NCBI RefSeq assembly: GCF_022682495.2
Contig: NC_071396.1
Coordinates: 58,669,159-58,733,158, forward strand
Source: Desmodus rotundus
Taxonomy: Eukaryota; Chordata; Mammalia; Chiroptera; Phyllostomidae
Length of the DNA stretch: 64,000 bases
Direction of reading: 5' to 3'
Part shown: piece by piece, positions 21,658 to 33,131 of the stretch
Numbering within the stretch: the stretch's first letter is position 1
How the letters are laid out: every line of letters begins with the position of its first letter
Translations under genes and position numbers: made by a program
Notes under the pieces: model-generated
Databases searched by the model: none
What the model saw: the letters and a program-made list of their open reading frames with translations, nothing else
Told to the model about the DNA's origin: nothing

Positions 21658-22030
21658 GAGAGGGAAGATGGCGGCAACATAGGTGGGAGCGGAATCCACT
21701 TCCCCTCAGTGCCAGGGAAATACCTAGCTGATCTGAGGAGCAGAGCGAACAGCCAACAGTATTCCAGCATATACGAAGATCACAGACCAAAGATAGAGGA
21801 CATTGAAAGATCTGACGGTGAGACAACAAAACCTGGAGTGCTGAAAAGACTAGAGTTAGACCGTGTTAAACACATAAACGTCAGCTCAAGACCAGTGAGC
21901 ACAGGAGAGTAAGGAGACAGCACCACCGAATCCCATTGGCATTGTACCATAGAAGTTCATATCATAAATCCAGGGAGTCAGAACGAAGCAATTTAAGAAG
22001 CAGAGGCCAACAAGAAGAGCCTCACAAACA

Positions 22031-22963
22031 ATGGGAAGACAAAGAAACAATTCCCAAATGAAAGGAAAGGAGGAAGTCTCAGAAAGAATACTAACCGAAA
22101 AAGAGGCAAGTCAACTATCAGATACTGAGTTCAAAGCAATGGTCATCAGGAAGCTCACTGAGCTCTCTGAGCTCAAAGAGAACTACCAGAAACTACAGGG
22201 AAACTACAATGAACTCACTGCAAACTATATCAACATGAAAAAGGAAATAGAAAATATCAACAAGGGCCAAGAGGAAATGAAGAATACAATTTCTGAATTG
22301 AAGAACACAGTAGAAGGAATGAAAAGCAGACTTGATGAAGCAGAGGATCGGATCAGCGAGCTGGAGGATAAAGTAGAAAAAAACACCCAGAAGGAGCAAG
22401 AAAAGGAAAAGAGGCTCAGAAAGAATGAAGAGGCAATAAGGGAAATGCAGGACAACATGAAACGTAACAATATCCGTATAATAGGAATACCAGAAGGAGA
22501 AGAAGAAGAGCAAGGGATAGAAAACCTGTTTGAAAAAGTAATGATGGAAAATTTCCCTAATCTGAGGAGAGAAAAAATCACCCAAATCCAGGAAGCACAG
22601 AGAGTACCAAACAAGAGGAACCCAAAGAGACCCACTGCAAGACACATCATAATTAAAATGGCAAATTTCCAAGACAAAGAAAGGATCTTAAAGGCAGCAA
22701 GGGAGAAAAAGGAAGTAACATACAAGGGAGCCCCAATAAGGTTAGCAACTGACTTCTCAATGGAAACGCTCCAAGCCAGAAGAGAATGGCAAAAAATATT
22801 ACAAGTACTGAGAACCAGAGGCCTGCAACCAAGACTACTTTACCCAGCAAGGCTCTCAATCAAGATAGAAGACCAAATAAAGAGTTTCCCAGACAAAAGA
22901 AGTCTAAAAGAATACAGCTCCACCAAACCAGCTCTGCAAGAGATGCTAAAGGGACTGCTTTAA
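22031..22963 (+). CDS. LINE-1 ORF1 protein (intact, 310 aa)
   Basis: L1 ORF1p is an RNA-binding nucleic acid chaperone that coats L1 RNA as trimers in the cytoplasm. Residues 45-145 form a coiled coil with clear heptads (MKSRLDEAEDRISELEDKVE). The RRM starts at about 147 (NNIRIIGIPEGEEEE). The C-terminal domain spans about 230-310 and holds LATDFSMETLQARREW and PRLLYPARLSIKIEDQIK. The ATG is the first after the 5' UTR, and the length fits mammalian ORF1p (about 300-340 aa). No lesion is visible, so it could still be translated. Confidence 0.93.
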   Translation: MGRQRNNSQMKGKEEVSERILTEKEASQLSDTEFKAMVIRKLTELSELKENYQKLQGNYNELTANYINMKKEIENINKGQEEMKNTISELKNTVEGMKSRLDEAEDRISELEDKVEKNTQKEQEKEKRLRKNEEAIREMQDNMKRNNIRIIGIPEGEEEEQGIENLFEKVMMENFPNLRREKITQIQEAQRVPNKRNPKRPTARHIIIKMANFQDKERILKAAREKKEVTYKGAPIRLATDFSMETLQARREWQKILQVLRTRGLQPRLLYPARLSIKIEDQIKSFPDKRSLKEYSSTKPALQEMLKGLL

Positions 22964-23009
22964 GGAAAGGAAGGAAAAGAGAAAGACAGAGGAACACAGG
23001 TAGGAAATA

Positions 23010-24554
23010 ATGGCAATGAATAACTACCTATCGATAATAACCTTAAACGTAAATGGATTAAATGCTCCAATCAAAAGACATAGAACAGCTGAATGGATAA
23101 GAAAACATGACCCACACATATTCTGCCTACAAGAAACCCATCTCAGGACAAAAGACTTACACAGACTGAAAGTGAAGGGCTGGAAACAAATTTTCCAAGC
23201 AAACGGACAGGAAAAAAAAGCAGGGGTAGCAATACTCATATCAGACAAAATAGACTTCCAAAGAAGGGCCATAAAGAGAGACCCAGAAGGTCACTTCATA
23301 ATACTCAAAGGAAGAATCCACCAAGAAGACATAAACATTGTAAATATATATGCACCCAACATAGGAGCACCCAAATACATAAAGAAAATCTTGGAGGATT
23401 TCAAGAAAGATATTGACAGCAACACAATTATACTAGGGGATTTTAACACCCCACTATCAAAAATGGACAGGTCTTCCAAACAAAAGATCAACAAAGATAT
23501 TGTGTCACTTAACAATACCCTAGAGGAAATGGACTTAACTGATATATACAGAGCTTTTCATCCCAAAGAAGCAAAATACACATTCTTTTCAAGTGTCCAT
23601 GGAACTTTTTCAAAGATAGACCACATGATAGGACACAAAGCAAGCATCAACAAATTCAAGAAAATTGAAATCATATCAAGCATCTTCTCTGACCACAAGG
23701 GTCTGAAACTAGAAACCAACCCCAAGGGTAAAAACCCAAAACACTCAAAAACATGGAGACTGAATAGCATGCTATTAAACAATGAGTGGGTCAAGAACGA
23801 GATTAGGGAAGAAATCAAAAACTTCCTGGAAACAAATGAAAACGAACTCACAACAACCCAAAACCTATGGGACACAGCAAAGGCAGTCCTGAGAGGGAAG
23901 TTCATAGCAATACAGGCCTACCTTAAGAAGTTAGAAACAGTTCAAAAAAACAACCTAACCCTATGCCTACAAGAACTGGAGGAACAACAACAAAGACAGC
24001 CCAGAGCAAGCAGAAGGAAGGAAATAACCAAGATCAGAGCAGAACTAAATGACATAGAGACTAAAAGCACAATTGTAAGGATCAATGAATCCAGAAGCTG
24101 GTTCTTTGAAAAGATAAACAAAATCGACAAGCCTTTAAGTAGGCTTATCAAGAAGAAAAGAGAGAGGATCCAAATAAACAGAATTAGAAATGAAAGTGGA
24201 GAGAGTACAAGTGATACCACAGAAATACAAAGGATCGTAAGAAATTACTATGAAGACCTGTATGCTAAGAAATTTGAAAACCTAGATGAAATGGACACAT
24301 TTCTAGAAAAATATAATCTTCCAAAACTGACTGAAGAAGAAGCAGAAAACCTGAACAGACCAATATCAGCAAAGGAAATTGAAGCAGTCATCAAGAAACT
24401 CCCATCACACAAAAGCCCTGGACCAGATGGTTTCACAGGAGATTTCTACAAAGCATTTAAGGAAGAACTAACCCCTATCCTTCACAGACTATTCAAAAAA
24501 ATCCAACTGATGGAAGACTCCCAAACTCTTTTTATGAAGCCAACATCATCCTAA
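23010..24554 (+). pseudogene. LINE-1 ORF2, N-terminal part (endonuclease to start of RT)
   Basis: The 514-aa open frame begins 46 bp after the ORF1 stop, the usual inter-ORF spacing. It shows an APE-like endonuclease (ITLNVNGLN at about 10, LQETHL at about 40, GDFNTPL at about 141, SDHKGL at about 228), then the Z region and the first RT motif, [17 protein letters not shown] frameshift near 24510-24540 puts the rest of RT in another frame, so the product ends with a short aberrant tail after the KKIQLMEDS region. Endonuclease residues appear preserved. Confidence 0.92.
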
Positions 24555-26830
24555 TCCCAAAACCAGATAAAGACACAACGAAGAAAGAAAACTTCAGGCC
24601 AATATCGCTGATGAACATAGATGCTAAAATTCTCAACAAAATATTAGCAAACAGCATCCAGCAATATATTAAAAAGATCATCCACCATGACCAAGTGGGA
24701 TTCATCCCAGGGATGCAAGGATGGTACAATATTCGCAAATCAATAAACATCATACATCACATCAACAACAGCAAAGACAAAAATCACATGATCATATCAA
24801 TAGATGCGGAAAAAGCGTTCGATAAAATACAGCATCCATTTCTGATAAAAACACTCAGCAAAGTGGGAATAAAGGGAGCAGTCCTCAACATAATTAAGGC
24901 CATATATGAGAGACCTGCAGCCAACATCACACTCTATGGACAAAAACTTAGAGCTTTCCCACTAAGATCAGGAACTAGACAAGGATGCCCTCTCTCACCA
25001 CTCCTATTCAACATAGTATTGGAAGTCCTAGCCACAGCAATCAGACAAGAAAAAGAAATAAAAGGCATCCAAATTGGAAAGGAGGAAATGAAACTGTCAC
25101 TGTTTGCAGACGACATGATAGTGTACATGGAAAACCCTATAGACTCCACTCAAAAACTACTCGACCTAATAAATGAATTTGGCAAAATAGCTGGATACAG
25201 AGTCAATACCCAGAAATCAAAGGCATTCCTGTACACCAACAACGAAACTGCAGAAACAGAAATCAGGAAAAAAATCCCATTCGATATAGCAACAAGAAAA
25301 ATCAAGTACCTAGGAATAAACCTAACCAAGGAGGTAAAAGACCTGTATTCAGAAAACTACACAACACTGAAGAAAGAAATTAAGGAAGATACAAACAATT
25401 GGAAGCATGTACCATGTTCATGGATTGGAAGAATTAACATCATCAAAATGGCCATACTACCCAAAGCAATTTATACATTCAATGCAATCCCTATTAGAGT
25501 ACCCATGACATATTTCACAGATATAGAACAAACATTGCAGAAATTCATATGGAACCATAAACGACCTCGAATAGCAGCAGCAATTTTGAGAAAGAAGAAC
25601 AAAGCAGGAGGGATCACAATACCTGATATCAAACTGTATTACAAGGCCACTGTCATCAAAACAGCCTGGTACTGGCATAAAAACAGGCACATAGACCAAT
25701 GGAACAGAATAGAGAGCCCAGAAATAAACTCAAATCTATACGATCAATTAATATTTGACAAAGGAGGCAGGAGCATAAAATGGAGCAAAAACAGTCTCTT
25801 CAACAGATGGTGTTGGGAGATCTGGACAGCTACGTGCAAAAAAATGAAACTCGATCACCAACTTACGCCATACACGAAAATAAACTCAAGATGGATAAAA
25901 GACTTAAATATAAGTCGTAACACCATAAAAGTCCTTGAGGAAAACATTGGCAGGAAAATCTCAGACATTCCACGCAGCAACATCCTCACAGACACATCCC
26001 CTAAAGCAAGGGACATAAAGGAAAGAATACACAAATGGGACCTCATCAAAATAAAAAGCTTCTGCAGGGCTAAAGAAAACAGCACCAAATTACAAAGAGA
26101 ACCAACAGTATGGGAAAACATATTTGCCAATGATACCTCAGACAAGGGCCTGATCTCGAAAATATATAAAGAACTCACACGACTCCACTCCAGGAAGACA
26201 AACAACCCAATTAAAAAATGGGCAAAAGACTTGAACAGACACTTCTCCAAGGAAGACATACAGAGGGCCCAGAGACATATGAAAAGATGCTCAGCATCAC
26301 TAGCCATCAGAGAGATGCAAATTAAAACCACAATGAGGTATCATCTCACACCAGTCAGAATGGCCAACATAAACAAATCCACAAACAAATGTTGGAGAGG
26401 ATGTGGAGAAAAGGGAACCCTAGTGCACTGTTGGTGGGAATGCAGACTGGTGAGGCCACTGTGGAAAACAATATGGAATTTCCTCAGAAAACTAAAAATG
26501 GAACTGCCCTTTGACCCAGTAATTCCGCTGCTGGGATTATACCCTAAGAACACTGAAACACCAATCCAAAAGAATCTGTGCACCCCAATGTTCATAGCAG
26601 CACAATTTACAATAGCCAAGTACTGGAAGCAACCTAAGTGCCCATCAGCAAACGAGTGGATCCAAAAACTATGGTATATTTACACAATGGAATTCTACGC
26701 AGCAGAGAGAAAGAAGGAGCTTATACCCTTTGCAACAGCATGGATGAAACTGGAGAGCATTATGCTAAGTGAAATAAGCCAGGAAGTGAGGGACAAATAC
26801 CATATGATCTCACCTTTAACTGGAACATAA
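24530..26830 (+). pseudogene. LINE-1 ORF2, C-terminal part (RT and Cys-rich domain)
   Basis: A continuous frame follows the frameshift (first ATG 24611, 739 aa), with RT motifs [42 protein letters not shown] and the catalytic FADDMIVY box. It ends with the Cys-rich C-terminal domain ([18 protein letters not shown]). Reverse transcriptase copies L1 RNA at the nicked target. Catalytic residues are present, but this half lacks its own normal start. Confidence 0.92.
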
Positions 26831-27121
26831 GCAATAGAAGGAAAAAGCAAACAAAATATAACCAGAGTCATTGAAGTTAAGAACAATCTAACAATAGCCA
26901 GGGCGGGGGTGGGGGGTGGGGGCCGGGACAGTGGGTAGAGGGTATTACAGGAACTACTATAAAGGACACATGGACAAAACCAAGGGGGAGGGTGGAGAGG
27001 GGGGAGGGAGGTGGGTTTAGCTGGGGTGGGGTGGAGGGACGGGAAGAAAAGGCATACAACTGTAATTGAATAACAATAAAAAAAAATTAAAAAAAAATTG
27101 CGATACAAAAGAAAAAAAAAA
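26831..27121 (+). other. LINE-1 3' UTR with G-rich strip and A-rich tail
   Basis: Contains GGGCGGGGGTGGGGGGTGGG at 26901-26920, continuing as GGGCCGGG, a strong G-quadruplex candidate on the sense strand. It then has a second G-rich block (26985-27040) and the tail ACAACTGTAATTGAATAACAA before the A-rich end. Confidence 0.85.
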
Positions 27122-27136
27122 AAGAATTTACTCTGA

Positions 27137-27480
27137 ATATACATCCCAACAACACAAAAATACATACACACATTATTCACTGCAGCAATGGAAGTAATTG
27201 CAGAATACTGGAAACAACCTCAATGTCCACATGAAGGAAATTTGATGAATTAACTGTGGTACACAAACATAATGGAGTTATCATTCAGTTGTAAAAAAAT
27301 GATAAAGAATGATCTCATGCAGAAATTGTCTATTATCTATCCTCTTCTTTGGCAGCAACAAGAATGCAGTTAATAAAGGTATTACAAGAATTCAGCACTT
27401 CAAAAAAAAAAGGAATGATCTCATAAACTAACATAAAGTGATTTGCAGAATATATTGTTAAGGGAAAAAAACAAAAGGCA
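27137..27480 (+). mobile_element. Old L1 ORF2 3' fragment
   Basis: ACACATTATTCACTGCAGCA, TGGAAACAACCTCAATGTCC and the following GGTACACAAACATAATGG are the usual end of L1 ORF2, strongly diverged. It is the downstream half of the element that the young L1 entered. Confidence 0.65.
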
Positions 27481-27492
27481 AAAATATTGTTA

Positions 27493-27830
27493 AGGACTGA
27501 GTTGTGTCTCCCTCAAATTCATATGTTGAAATCCTAACCCCCAGCACAACACAATGTGACTGTATTTGGAAACAGGTCCTTTAAAGAGATAATTAAGTTC
27601 AAATGAGGTCCTTAGGGAAAGCCCTAATCCAATGACTGGTTTGTTGTTGGTGTCATTTTTTGTTTTTGTTTTTGTTTTTTACAAAGTGAGATTAGGACAT
27701 AAATATAAACAGAGGAAGCACCATATAAGGACACAGGGAGAAGATAGACATCTACACACCAATCAGAGAGGGCTCAGGAGAAAACAAACCTGCCAACACT
27801 TAATCTTGGACTTTCAAATTCAAATATAAA
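27493..27830 (+). mobile_element. ERVL-MaLR type LTR (MST/MLT1-like)
   Basis: GACTGAGTTGTGTCTCCCTC, AATTCATATGTTGAAATCCT, TGTGACTGTATTTGGAAACA and the TTGATCTTGGACTTC-type end (here CTTAATCTTGGACTTTC) follow the MaLR LTR order. The last part is missing. A T-rich run at 27655-27680 sits inside it. Confidence 0.75.
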
Positions 27831-28379
27831 TAGTATGCTGTTTTTCTGTAAGAAAGAAAGAAGAAATTATACATCTGTTTATTTTGATAAAAAGAAACCC
27901 AGGAAAGATAACCAGAAACTTATAAGATTGGTTATCTAAAGGGAATGGGTGGGGTAAAAGAGATATGGGGGAAAGTGGTGTTTCTCTAAGTATACATTTG
28001 TATATCATGTAGATATTTAGAACCACAGTACTGTTTTACATACTCAAAAAATAAGTAAATCCACAAGGATAAGAAAAAGAAACTAAAATTAAACACAAAC
28101 AGAAACAAATAAAGCTAACTATATTTCAAATGTATAACTACACCAAAAGGTGGAAAGAGCACTAACCTATGGTATCTTAGGTAAAATAGGAGAAGCCAGT
28201 GAGTCTGCATTGCTTTTTCTAGATCGTGAGGATCAAATTCATCAAAATGAAGCTCTAACTTGCAAGACTTAACCTGTAAGACTATAAGCACTTTCTCCCT
28301 ATCTTTTTCTGAAGATGTGTTCTCTGTATAGGTCCATCATTTTTTATGCACTACTATTACTCGTCGATAATATCAAGGT

Positions 28380-28450
28380 CATTAAACACAAAGAAAGACT
28401 GAGGAACTGTTGTTCCAGATTAAAGGAGACTAAAGAGATATGACAACTAA
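28380..28450 (+). mobile_element. Old L1M-type 3' end, left piece
   Basis: AGACTGAGGAACTGTTGTTC, then AGATATGACAACTAA, is the start of a mammalian-wide 3'-end unit that resumes at 30441. Element C inserted inside it. Confidence 0.6.
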
Positions 28451-30425
28451 GACTCTGGCGCTTCCAGCCAAGATGGAGGCGTAGGTAGATACACTGCACC
28501 TCCTAGCACAACCAAAAGAAGGACAACAATTAAAAAACAAAAAACAACTAGAACTGACAGAAAATTGAACTGCACAGAAGTCTGACAACCAAGGAGATAA
28601 AGAAGAAACATTCACCCAGACCAGTAGGAGGGGCGGAGATGGGCAGCCGGGGTGGAGAGGACTCTCAGTAATGCGGCTGGACCCAGAGAGGTGGCAGATT
28701 GTGAAATGAATGGGGCAGGCAGTACAACAGCTAGCAGACCCCGCGGCCCCACACTCATGCATAGATAAACTGGGAAGAACGGCAGGGGAGTGAAACAGAC
28801 TGCGCAACCCAGGGCTCCAGCTCGGGGAAATAAAGCCTCAAACCTCTGATTGAAAACACCTGTGGGGGTTGAGGCGGCAGCAGGAGAAACTCCCAGACTC
28901 ACAGGAGAGGTCATTGGAGAGACCCACAGGGGCCTAGAGCATGCACAAGCCCACCCACTTGGGAATCAGCACCAGCGGGGCCCAATTTGATTGTGGGTAG
29001 CGAAGGGAGTGAGTGAAATCTGGCAAAGAGTGGAGCAAGTGCCATTTCTCCCTCTCGGCCCCTCCCCCACGTACAGCATCATAGCTCAGCAACCAGCATT
29101 ACCCTGCCCTGGTGGACACCTAAGGCTCTGCCCCTTTATGTAACAGGTGCACCAAGACCCCCCCCCAAAAAAAATGGCCCAAATGAAAGAACAGATCAAA
29201 GCTCCAGAAATAATACAACTAAGCAATGAAGAGATAGCCAACCTATCAGATGCACAGTTCAAAACTCTAATGTAATCAGGAAGCTCACAGAATTGATTGA
29301 ATTTGGTCACAAAGTAGATGAAAAAATGAAGGCTATGCTAAGAGAAACAAAGGAAAATATACAGGGAACCAATAGTGATGGGAAGGAAACTGGGACTCAA
29401 ATCAATGGTGTGGACCAGAAGGAAGAAAGAAACATCCAACCAGAAAACAATGAACAAACAAGAATTCAGAAAAATGAGGAGAGACTTAGGAACCTCCAGG
29501 ACATCTTTAAATGTTCCAACATCCGAATTCTAGGGGTACCAGAAGGAGAAGAGGAAGAACAAAAAATTGAAAACTTATTTGAACAAATAATGAAGGAGAA
29601 CTTCCCTCATCTGGCAAAGGAAATAGACTTCCAGGAAGTCCAGGAAGCTCAGAGAGTCCCAAAGAAGCTGGACCCAAGGAGGAACACACCAAGGCACATC
29701 ATAATTACATTACCCAAGATTAAGCAGAAGGAGAGAATCTTAGAAGCAGCAAGAGAAAAGGACACAGTTACCTACAAACGAGTTCCCATAAGACTGTCAG
29801 CTGACTTCTCCAAAGAGACCTTACAGGCAAGAAGGGACTGGAAAGAAGTATTTGAAGTCACGAAAGGCAAGGACCTACATCCAAGATTACTGTATGCAGC
29901 AAAGCTATCATTTAGAATGGAAGGGCAGATAAAGTGCTTCCCAGATAAGGTCAAGTTAAAGGAGTTCATCATCACCAAGCCCTTATTATATGAAATGTTA
30001 AAGGGAGTTACCTAAGAAAAAGAAGATAAAAAATATGAACAGCAGAAATGACAGCAAACTCATAGTTATTAACAACCACACCTAAAACAAAAACGAAAGC
30101 AAACTAGGCAAACAACTAGAACAGGAAGAGAACCACAGAAATGGAGATCACATGAAGGTTTATCAATAGGGGAGTGGGAGGGGGAGAGGGGGGGAAAGGT
30201 ACAGAGAGTAAGTAGCATAAATGATAGGTAGAAAATAGGCAGGGGGAGGGTAAAAATAGTGTAGGAAATGTAGAAGCCAAAGAACTTATAAGTATGACCC
30301 ATGGACATGAAGTATAGTGGGGGAATGTGGGAGGGATCGGGTGGGCAGGATGGAGTGGAGTGAAGGGGGGGTGCAAATGGGACAACTGTAATAGCATAAT
30401 GAATAAATATATATATTTTTTTAAA
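28451..30425 (+). mobile_element. HAL1-like element C
   Basis: About 1.98 kb, with a near-perfect 15-bp target-site duplication AGATATGACAAC[T/C]AA (28436-28450 and 30426-30440). The 5' end is complete and includes CCAAGATGGAGGCGTAGG. ORF1 starts at 29172. The 3' UTR has G-rich strips and ends with GGGACAACTGTAATAGCATA and AATAAA-like A-rich sequence. There is no ORF2. This is the best preserved copy of the family in the window. Confidence 0.9.
29172..30015 (+). pseudogene. ORF1 of HAL1-like element C, one break near the N-terminus
   Basis: ATG at 29172 opens MAQMKEQIKAPEIIQLSNEE but hits a stop at about 29274. A second frame from 29293 runs 240 codons to 30015 with a coiled coil, an RRM-like domain (SNIRILGVPEGEEEEQKIEN) and a C-terminal domain (LSADFSKETLQARR, PRLLYAAKLSFRMEGQIK). 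This is L1 ORF1p architecture. Apart from the early frameshift the reading frame is clean, which suggests relatively recent coding capacity. Confidence 0.85.
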
Positions 30426-30440
30426 AGATATGACAACCAA

Positions 30441-30795
30441 ATGCAAGGCATGATCCTGGATTAGATACTGAACCAGGAAGAAAAAAGCTAAAAAAGATAT
30501 TACTGGACCACTGATAAAATCTAAATAAGGTCTATAGATTATGGTTTTTTGTCAGTGTTAATATCCTAGTTTTGATAATTGTTCTGTGCTTATGGAAAAA
30601 AAGTCCTATTCTGTGGAAATACAAAGTAATATACTTAGGGTAGGAGCAAAAGGGAATGATGCCTTCAACTTACTCTGAAATGGCTTGAGAAATTGCTAAC
30701 AATTAGTGAATCTGGATGAAGGATATATGGATTTCTTTGTATTATTCCTTCTCTAAGTTTAAAATTATATCAAAATTAAAAGTTACAAAATAAAC
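30441..30795 (+). mobile_element. Old L1M-type 3' end, right piece
   Basis: Continues the unit at 28380: GCATGATCCTGGATTAGATA, TTAATATCCTAGTTTTGATA and the terminal AAATTATATCAAAATTAAAA. A related copy lies at 47413-48130. The family is inferred from memory of mammalian L1M tails. Confidence 0.6.
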
Positions 30796-30867
30796 ACGAG
30801 AAAAGCAGATATTTTTACATAAATAAAGGCTGAGACATCTTTGCAGAAAGAATTACTAAAGGATATA

Positions 30868-31417
30868 TTGGATTGGCCAAAAAGTTTGTTTTTTTCTGTA
30901 CAATGGCTCTTGTAGCACTTACGTGTCTTTAACTTCATATGACACGATTTTCTTACATTGTATTGTGACAGCTGTCATCTCAGCATATATATTTTTAAAA
31001 CCTATCAAAATTGGTGAATTTTTGTAGCCATTTTAATACTGAAGATGGAAGAAAATATGCAACATTTTCAGCATATTATGCTTCATTATTTCAAGAAAGG
31101 TAAAGATGCAATGGAAATGCAAAAAGAAAAGATTTCTGCAGTGTATGGGGAAGGTGCTGTGACTGATCAAACATGTCAAAAGCAGTCTGCGAAGTTTCAT
31201 GCTGGACATTTCTCACTGGATGATGCTCCATGGTCAAGTAGACTAGTTGAACTTGATAGCAAATAAATTGAGACATTAATTGAGAACAACTGGTATTATA
31301 CCACACAGGAGATAGTGAACATACTCAAAATATCCAAATCAATAAAGTTATTGGAGAAAATGAAGAATGTGTCTTTTATTTTATGGAAAAACTAAATGAA
31401 CTTTTTGGCCAACCCAA
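30868..31417 (+). mobile_element. Mariner (Tc1/mariner) copy with internal deletion
   Basis: Terminal inverted repeats TTGG[A/G]TTGGCCAAAAAGTT lie at both ends, flanked by TA dinucleotides (30866-30867 and 31418-31419) as expected for mariner. The length is 550 bp against about 1.3 kb for autonomous copies. Only the start of the transposase remains. Confidence 0.9.
31045..31350 (+). pseudogene. Mariner transposase N-terminal fragment
   Basis: ATG at 31045 opens a 73-codon frame with the HTH region (YFKKGKDAMEMQKEKISAVY, GEGAVTDQTCQ, FSLDDAPWSSR) ending at 31266. A few further codons of similarity (ETLIENN, EIVNILKIS) follow the stop. The DDD/DDE catalytic domain is absent, removed by the internal deletion, so it cannot act as a transposase. 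Confidence 0.88.
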
Positions 31418-31479
31418 TATTTCAGGATGAAGGGAGTTAAACCCAGAAGAAAGCCGTGGGAATGTGAGAAGACAAATGA

Positions 31480-32270
31480 GCAAAGAAACAAATAAGTATG
31501 TTGATAAAGCAAAATAAGCATCAATTACTAACAATAATAACATGTTCAACATTACCATTCATCAGAGAATTGAAAATCAAACCCATAATGATATCCTACC
31601 TCACACCCATTGACATGGCCACTATCAAAAAAAAAAAAAAACCAACCAGAAAATAACAAATATTGGCAAGGATGCAGAGAAATTTGATCCCTTATTAAAA
31701 ATGGAATCACCATATGATCTAGCTATTCCACCTCTGGATCTACACCCAAAAGAATTGAAAGCAATGTCTGGAAGAGATATTTGTACACCGATGTTCATAG
31801 TAGCATTATTCACAAGAACCAAGAGATGGAAGACACCCAAATACCCATTGATGGATGAATGAATAAGCAAAATGTGTTCTCTCCATACAATGGGATATTA
31901 TCTAGCCTTAAAAAGGAAGGGAATTCTGATACATGCTACAACATGGGTGGACCTTGAGAACATTCTGCTAAGGGAAATAAAATAAGCCAGTCACAAAAAC
32001 ACAAATACTGTATGATCCCACTTCTATGAGGTCCCTAGAGTAATCAAAGTCACAGGGACAGAAAGTAGAATGGTTGTCAGGGACTGAGAGGGGGAGAATG
32101 GGGGGTTGGTTTAATGGGTACAGCTTTGGAAGATTAAAAAGATCTGGAGATCTGTTTCACAACAATATGCCTATACTTATAAAACTGTATACTTAAAAAT
32201 GATCAAGATGGCAAATTTTGTTAGTTTTTTTTACCATAATGAAAATATCCACCATAAAAGATGACTAATT
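31480..32270 (+). mobile_element. Old L1 3' fragment (ORF2 end and 3' UTR)
   Basis: Reads TACCTCACACCCATTGACAT, GGCAAGGATGCAGAGAAA, CACCATATGATCTAGCTATT and ACAATGGGATATTATCTAGC, the known end of L1 ORF2, with many stops. Confidence 0.8.
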
Positions 32271-32663
32271 GGGTAGACATCAAATATTAGATGAGAATAA
32301 CAAACAAAACAAAATCAGAGAAAGCAGAATGAAAGCATTTTAATTGTCTGTTATTTGGAAAGAGAAAAGAAATATTATCTTTAGATTTTATTGTTCAAGT
32401 ATGCATATCAAATATTTAAGGGTCCCTAGAACCTTTATTGTGTCTCTAAGTACTATTTTTCAATAAAAGGAACAAGAGCTTGAAGAAATGTTGATTCTGA
32501 ATGTGGGGGAGGGAACATACAAGATGAGCCTGGAACATCTTGTTATGACAGAGAGCAAGGAAACTACCAAACACTAACAGGTTGGTCAAAAGGACTCAGA
32601 AGCCAACTCAAAGAAGCTTTCACTGACCAAAGGCAGGGCATTTGAGCATTAATAAGAATAATA

Positions 32664-32874
32664 CCTGGCTCTGGCTGGTGTAGCTCAATGGATTGAACAC
32701 AGGCTGTGAGCCAAAGGGTCGCTGGTTCAATTCCCAGTCAGGGCACATGCCTGGATTGCGGGCCAGGTTCCTAGTGGGGGCCACATGAGAGGCAACCACA
32801 CATTGATGTTTCTCTCCCTCTCTTTTTCCCTTCTTTCCCCTCTCTCTAAAAATAAATAAAATCTTTTTTAAAAA
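32664..32874 (+). mobile_element. Ves SINE 2
   Basis: CTCTGGCTGGTGTAGCTCAA, GGTTCAATTCCCAGTCAGGG and CACATGCCTGG, then a CT-rich stretch and AAATAAATAAAATC tail. Confidence 0.9.
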
Positions 32875-33131
32875 GATTAATAACTGCAATGGATTAAGAT
32901 ACATCAATATGTTAAAATCTATCCACTTATAATTATGCTGGAAAAAACACACCTCAATGGTCACTTTTGGATTAAACATATGCATGTACTTTCACTTGCC
33001 CCCAAACCCACTAAACAAGAGTAAAGAATTTTTTTTAATTTTAAAACCACAAAAACAAAACCAAAACCAAACAGAAGAGGAGACAAGAGCAACAAAATCT
33101 GGATATATGAATTAGAATTTCCTGATTTGGC

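Larger units (their letters stand above)
21658..27121 (+). mobile_element. Full-length young LINE-1
   Basis: A 5.46-kb element inserted into an old L1 fragment, with a perfect 15-bp target-site duplication and an A-rich tail (27080-27121). The 5' UTR is 21658-22030 and starts close to GGGAAGATGGCGGCAACA. ORF1 is open (22031-22963). ORF2 is open except for one frameshift near 24510-24540. The 3' UTR holds a G-rich strip. Intact ORF1, perfect duplications and few lesions indicate a recent insertion. In its present form it is not autonomous. Confidence 0.95.

Noticed and set aside
22193..22725. Antisense ORFs of 159 and 166 aa over L1 ORF1
   Set aside because: Hydrophobic shadows of the A-rich coding strand; no start context or homology.
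23010..26830. Intact L1 ORF2
   Set aside because: The two open parts are in different frames, with the switch near 24510-24540.
27350..27420. Processed ribosomal or other gene fragment
   Set aside because: The short stretch GGCAGCAACAAGAATGCAGT looked exonic, but I could not match it to any gene with confidence.
31045..31266. Domesticated mariner-derived gene (SETMAR-like)
   Set aside because: Only 73 codons remain, there is no catalytic domain, no SET exon nearby, and both terminal repeats are still present.
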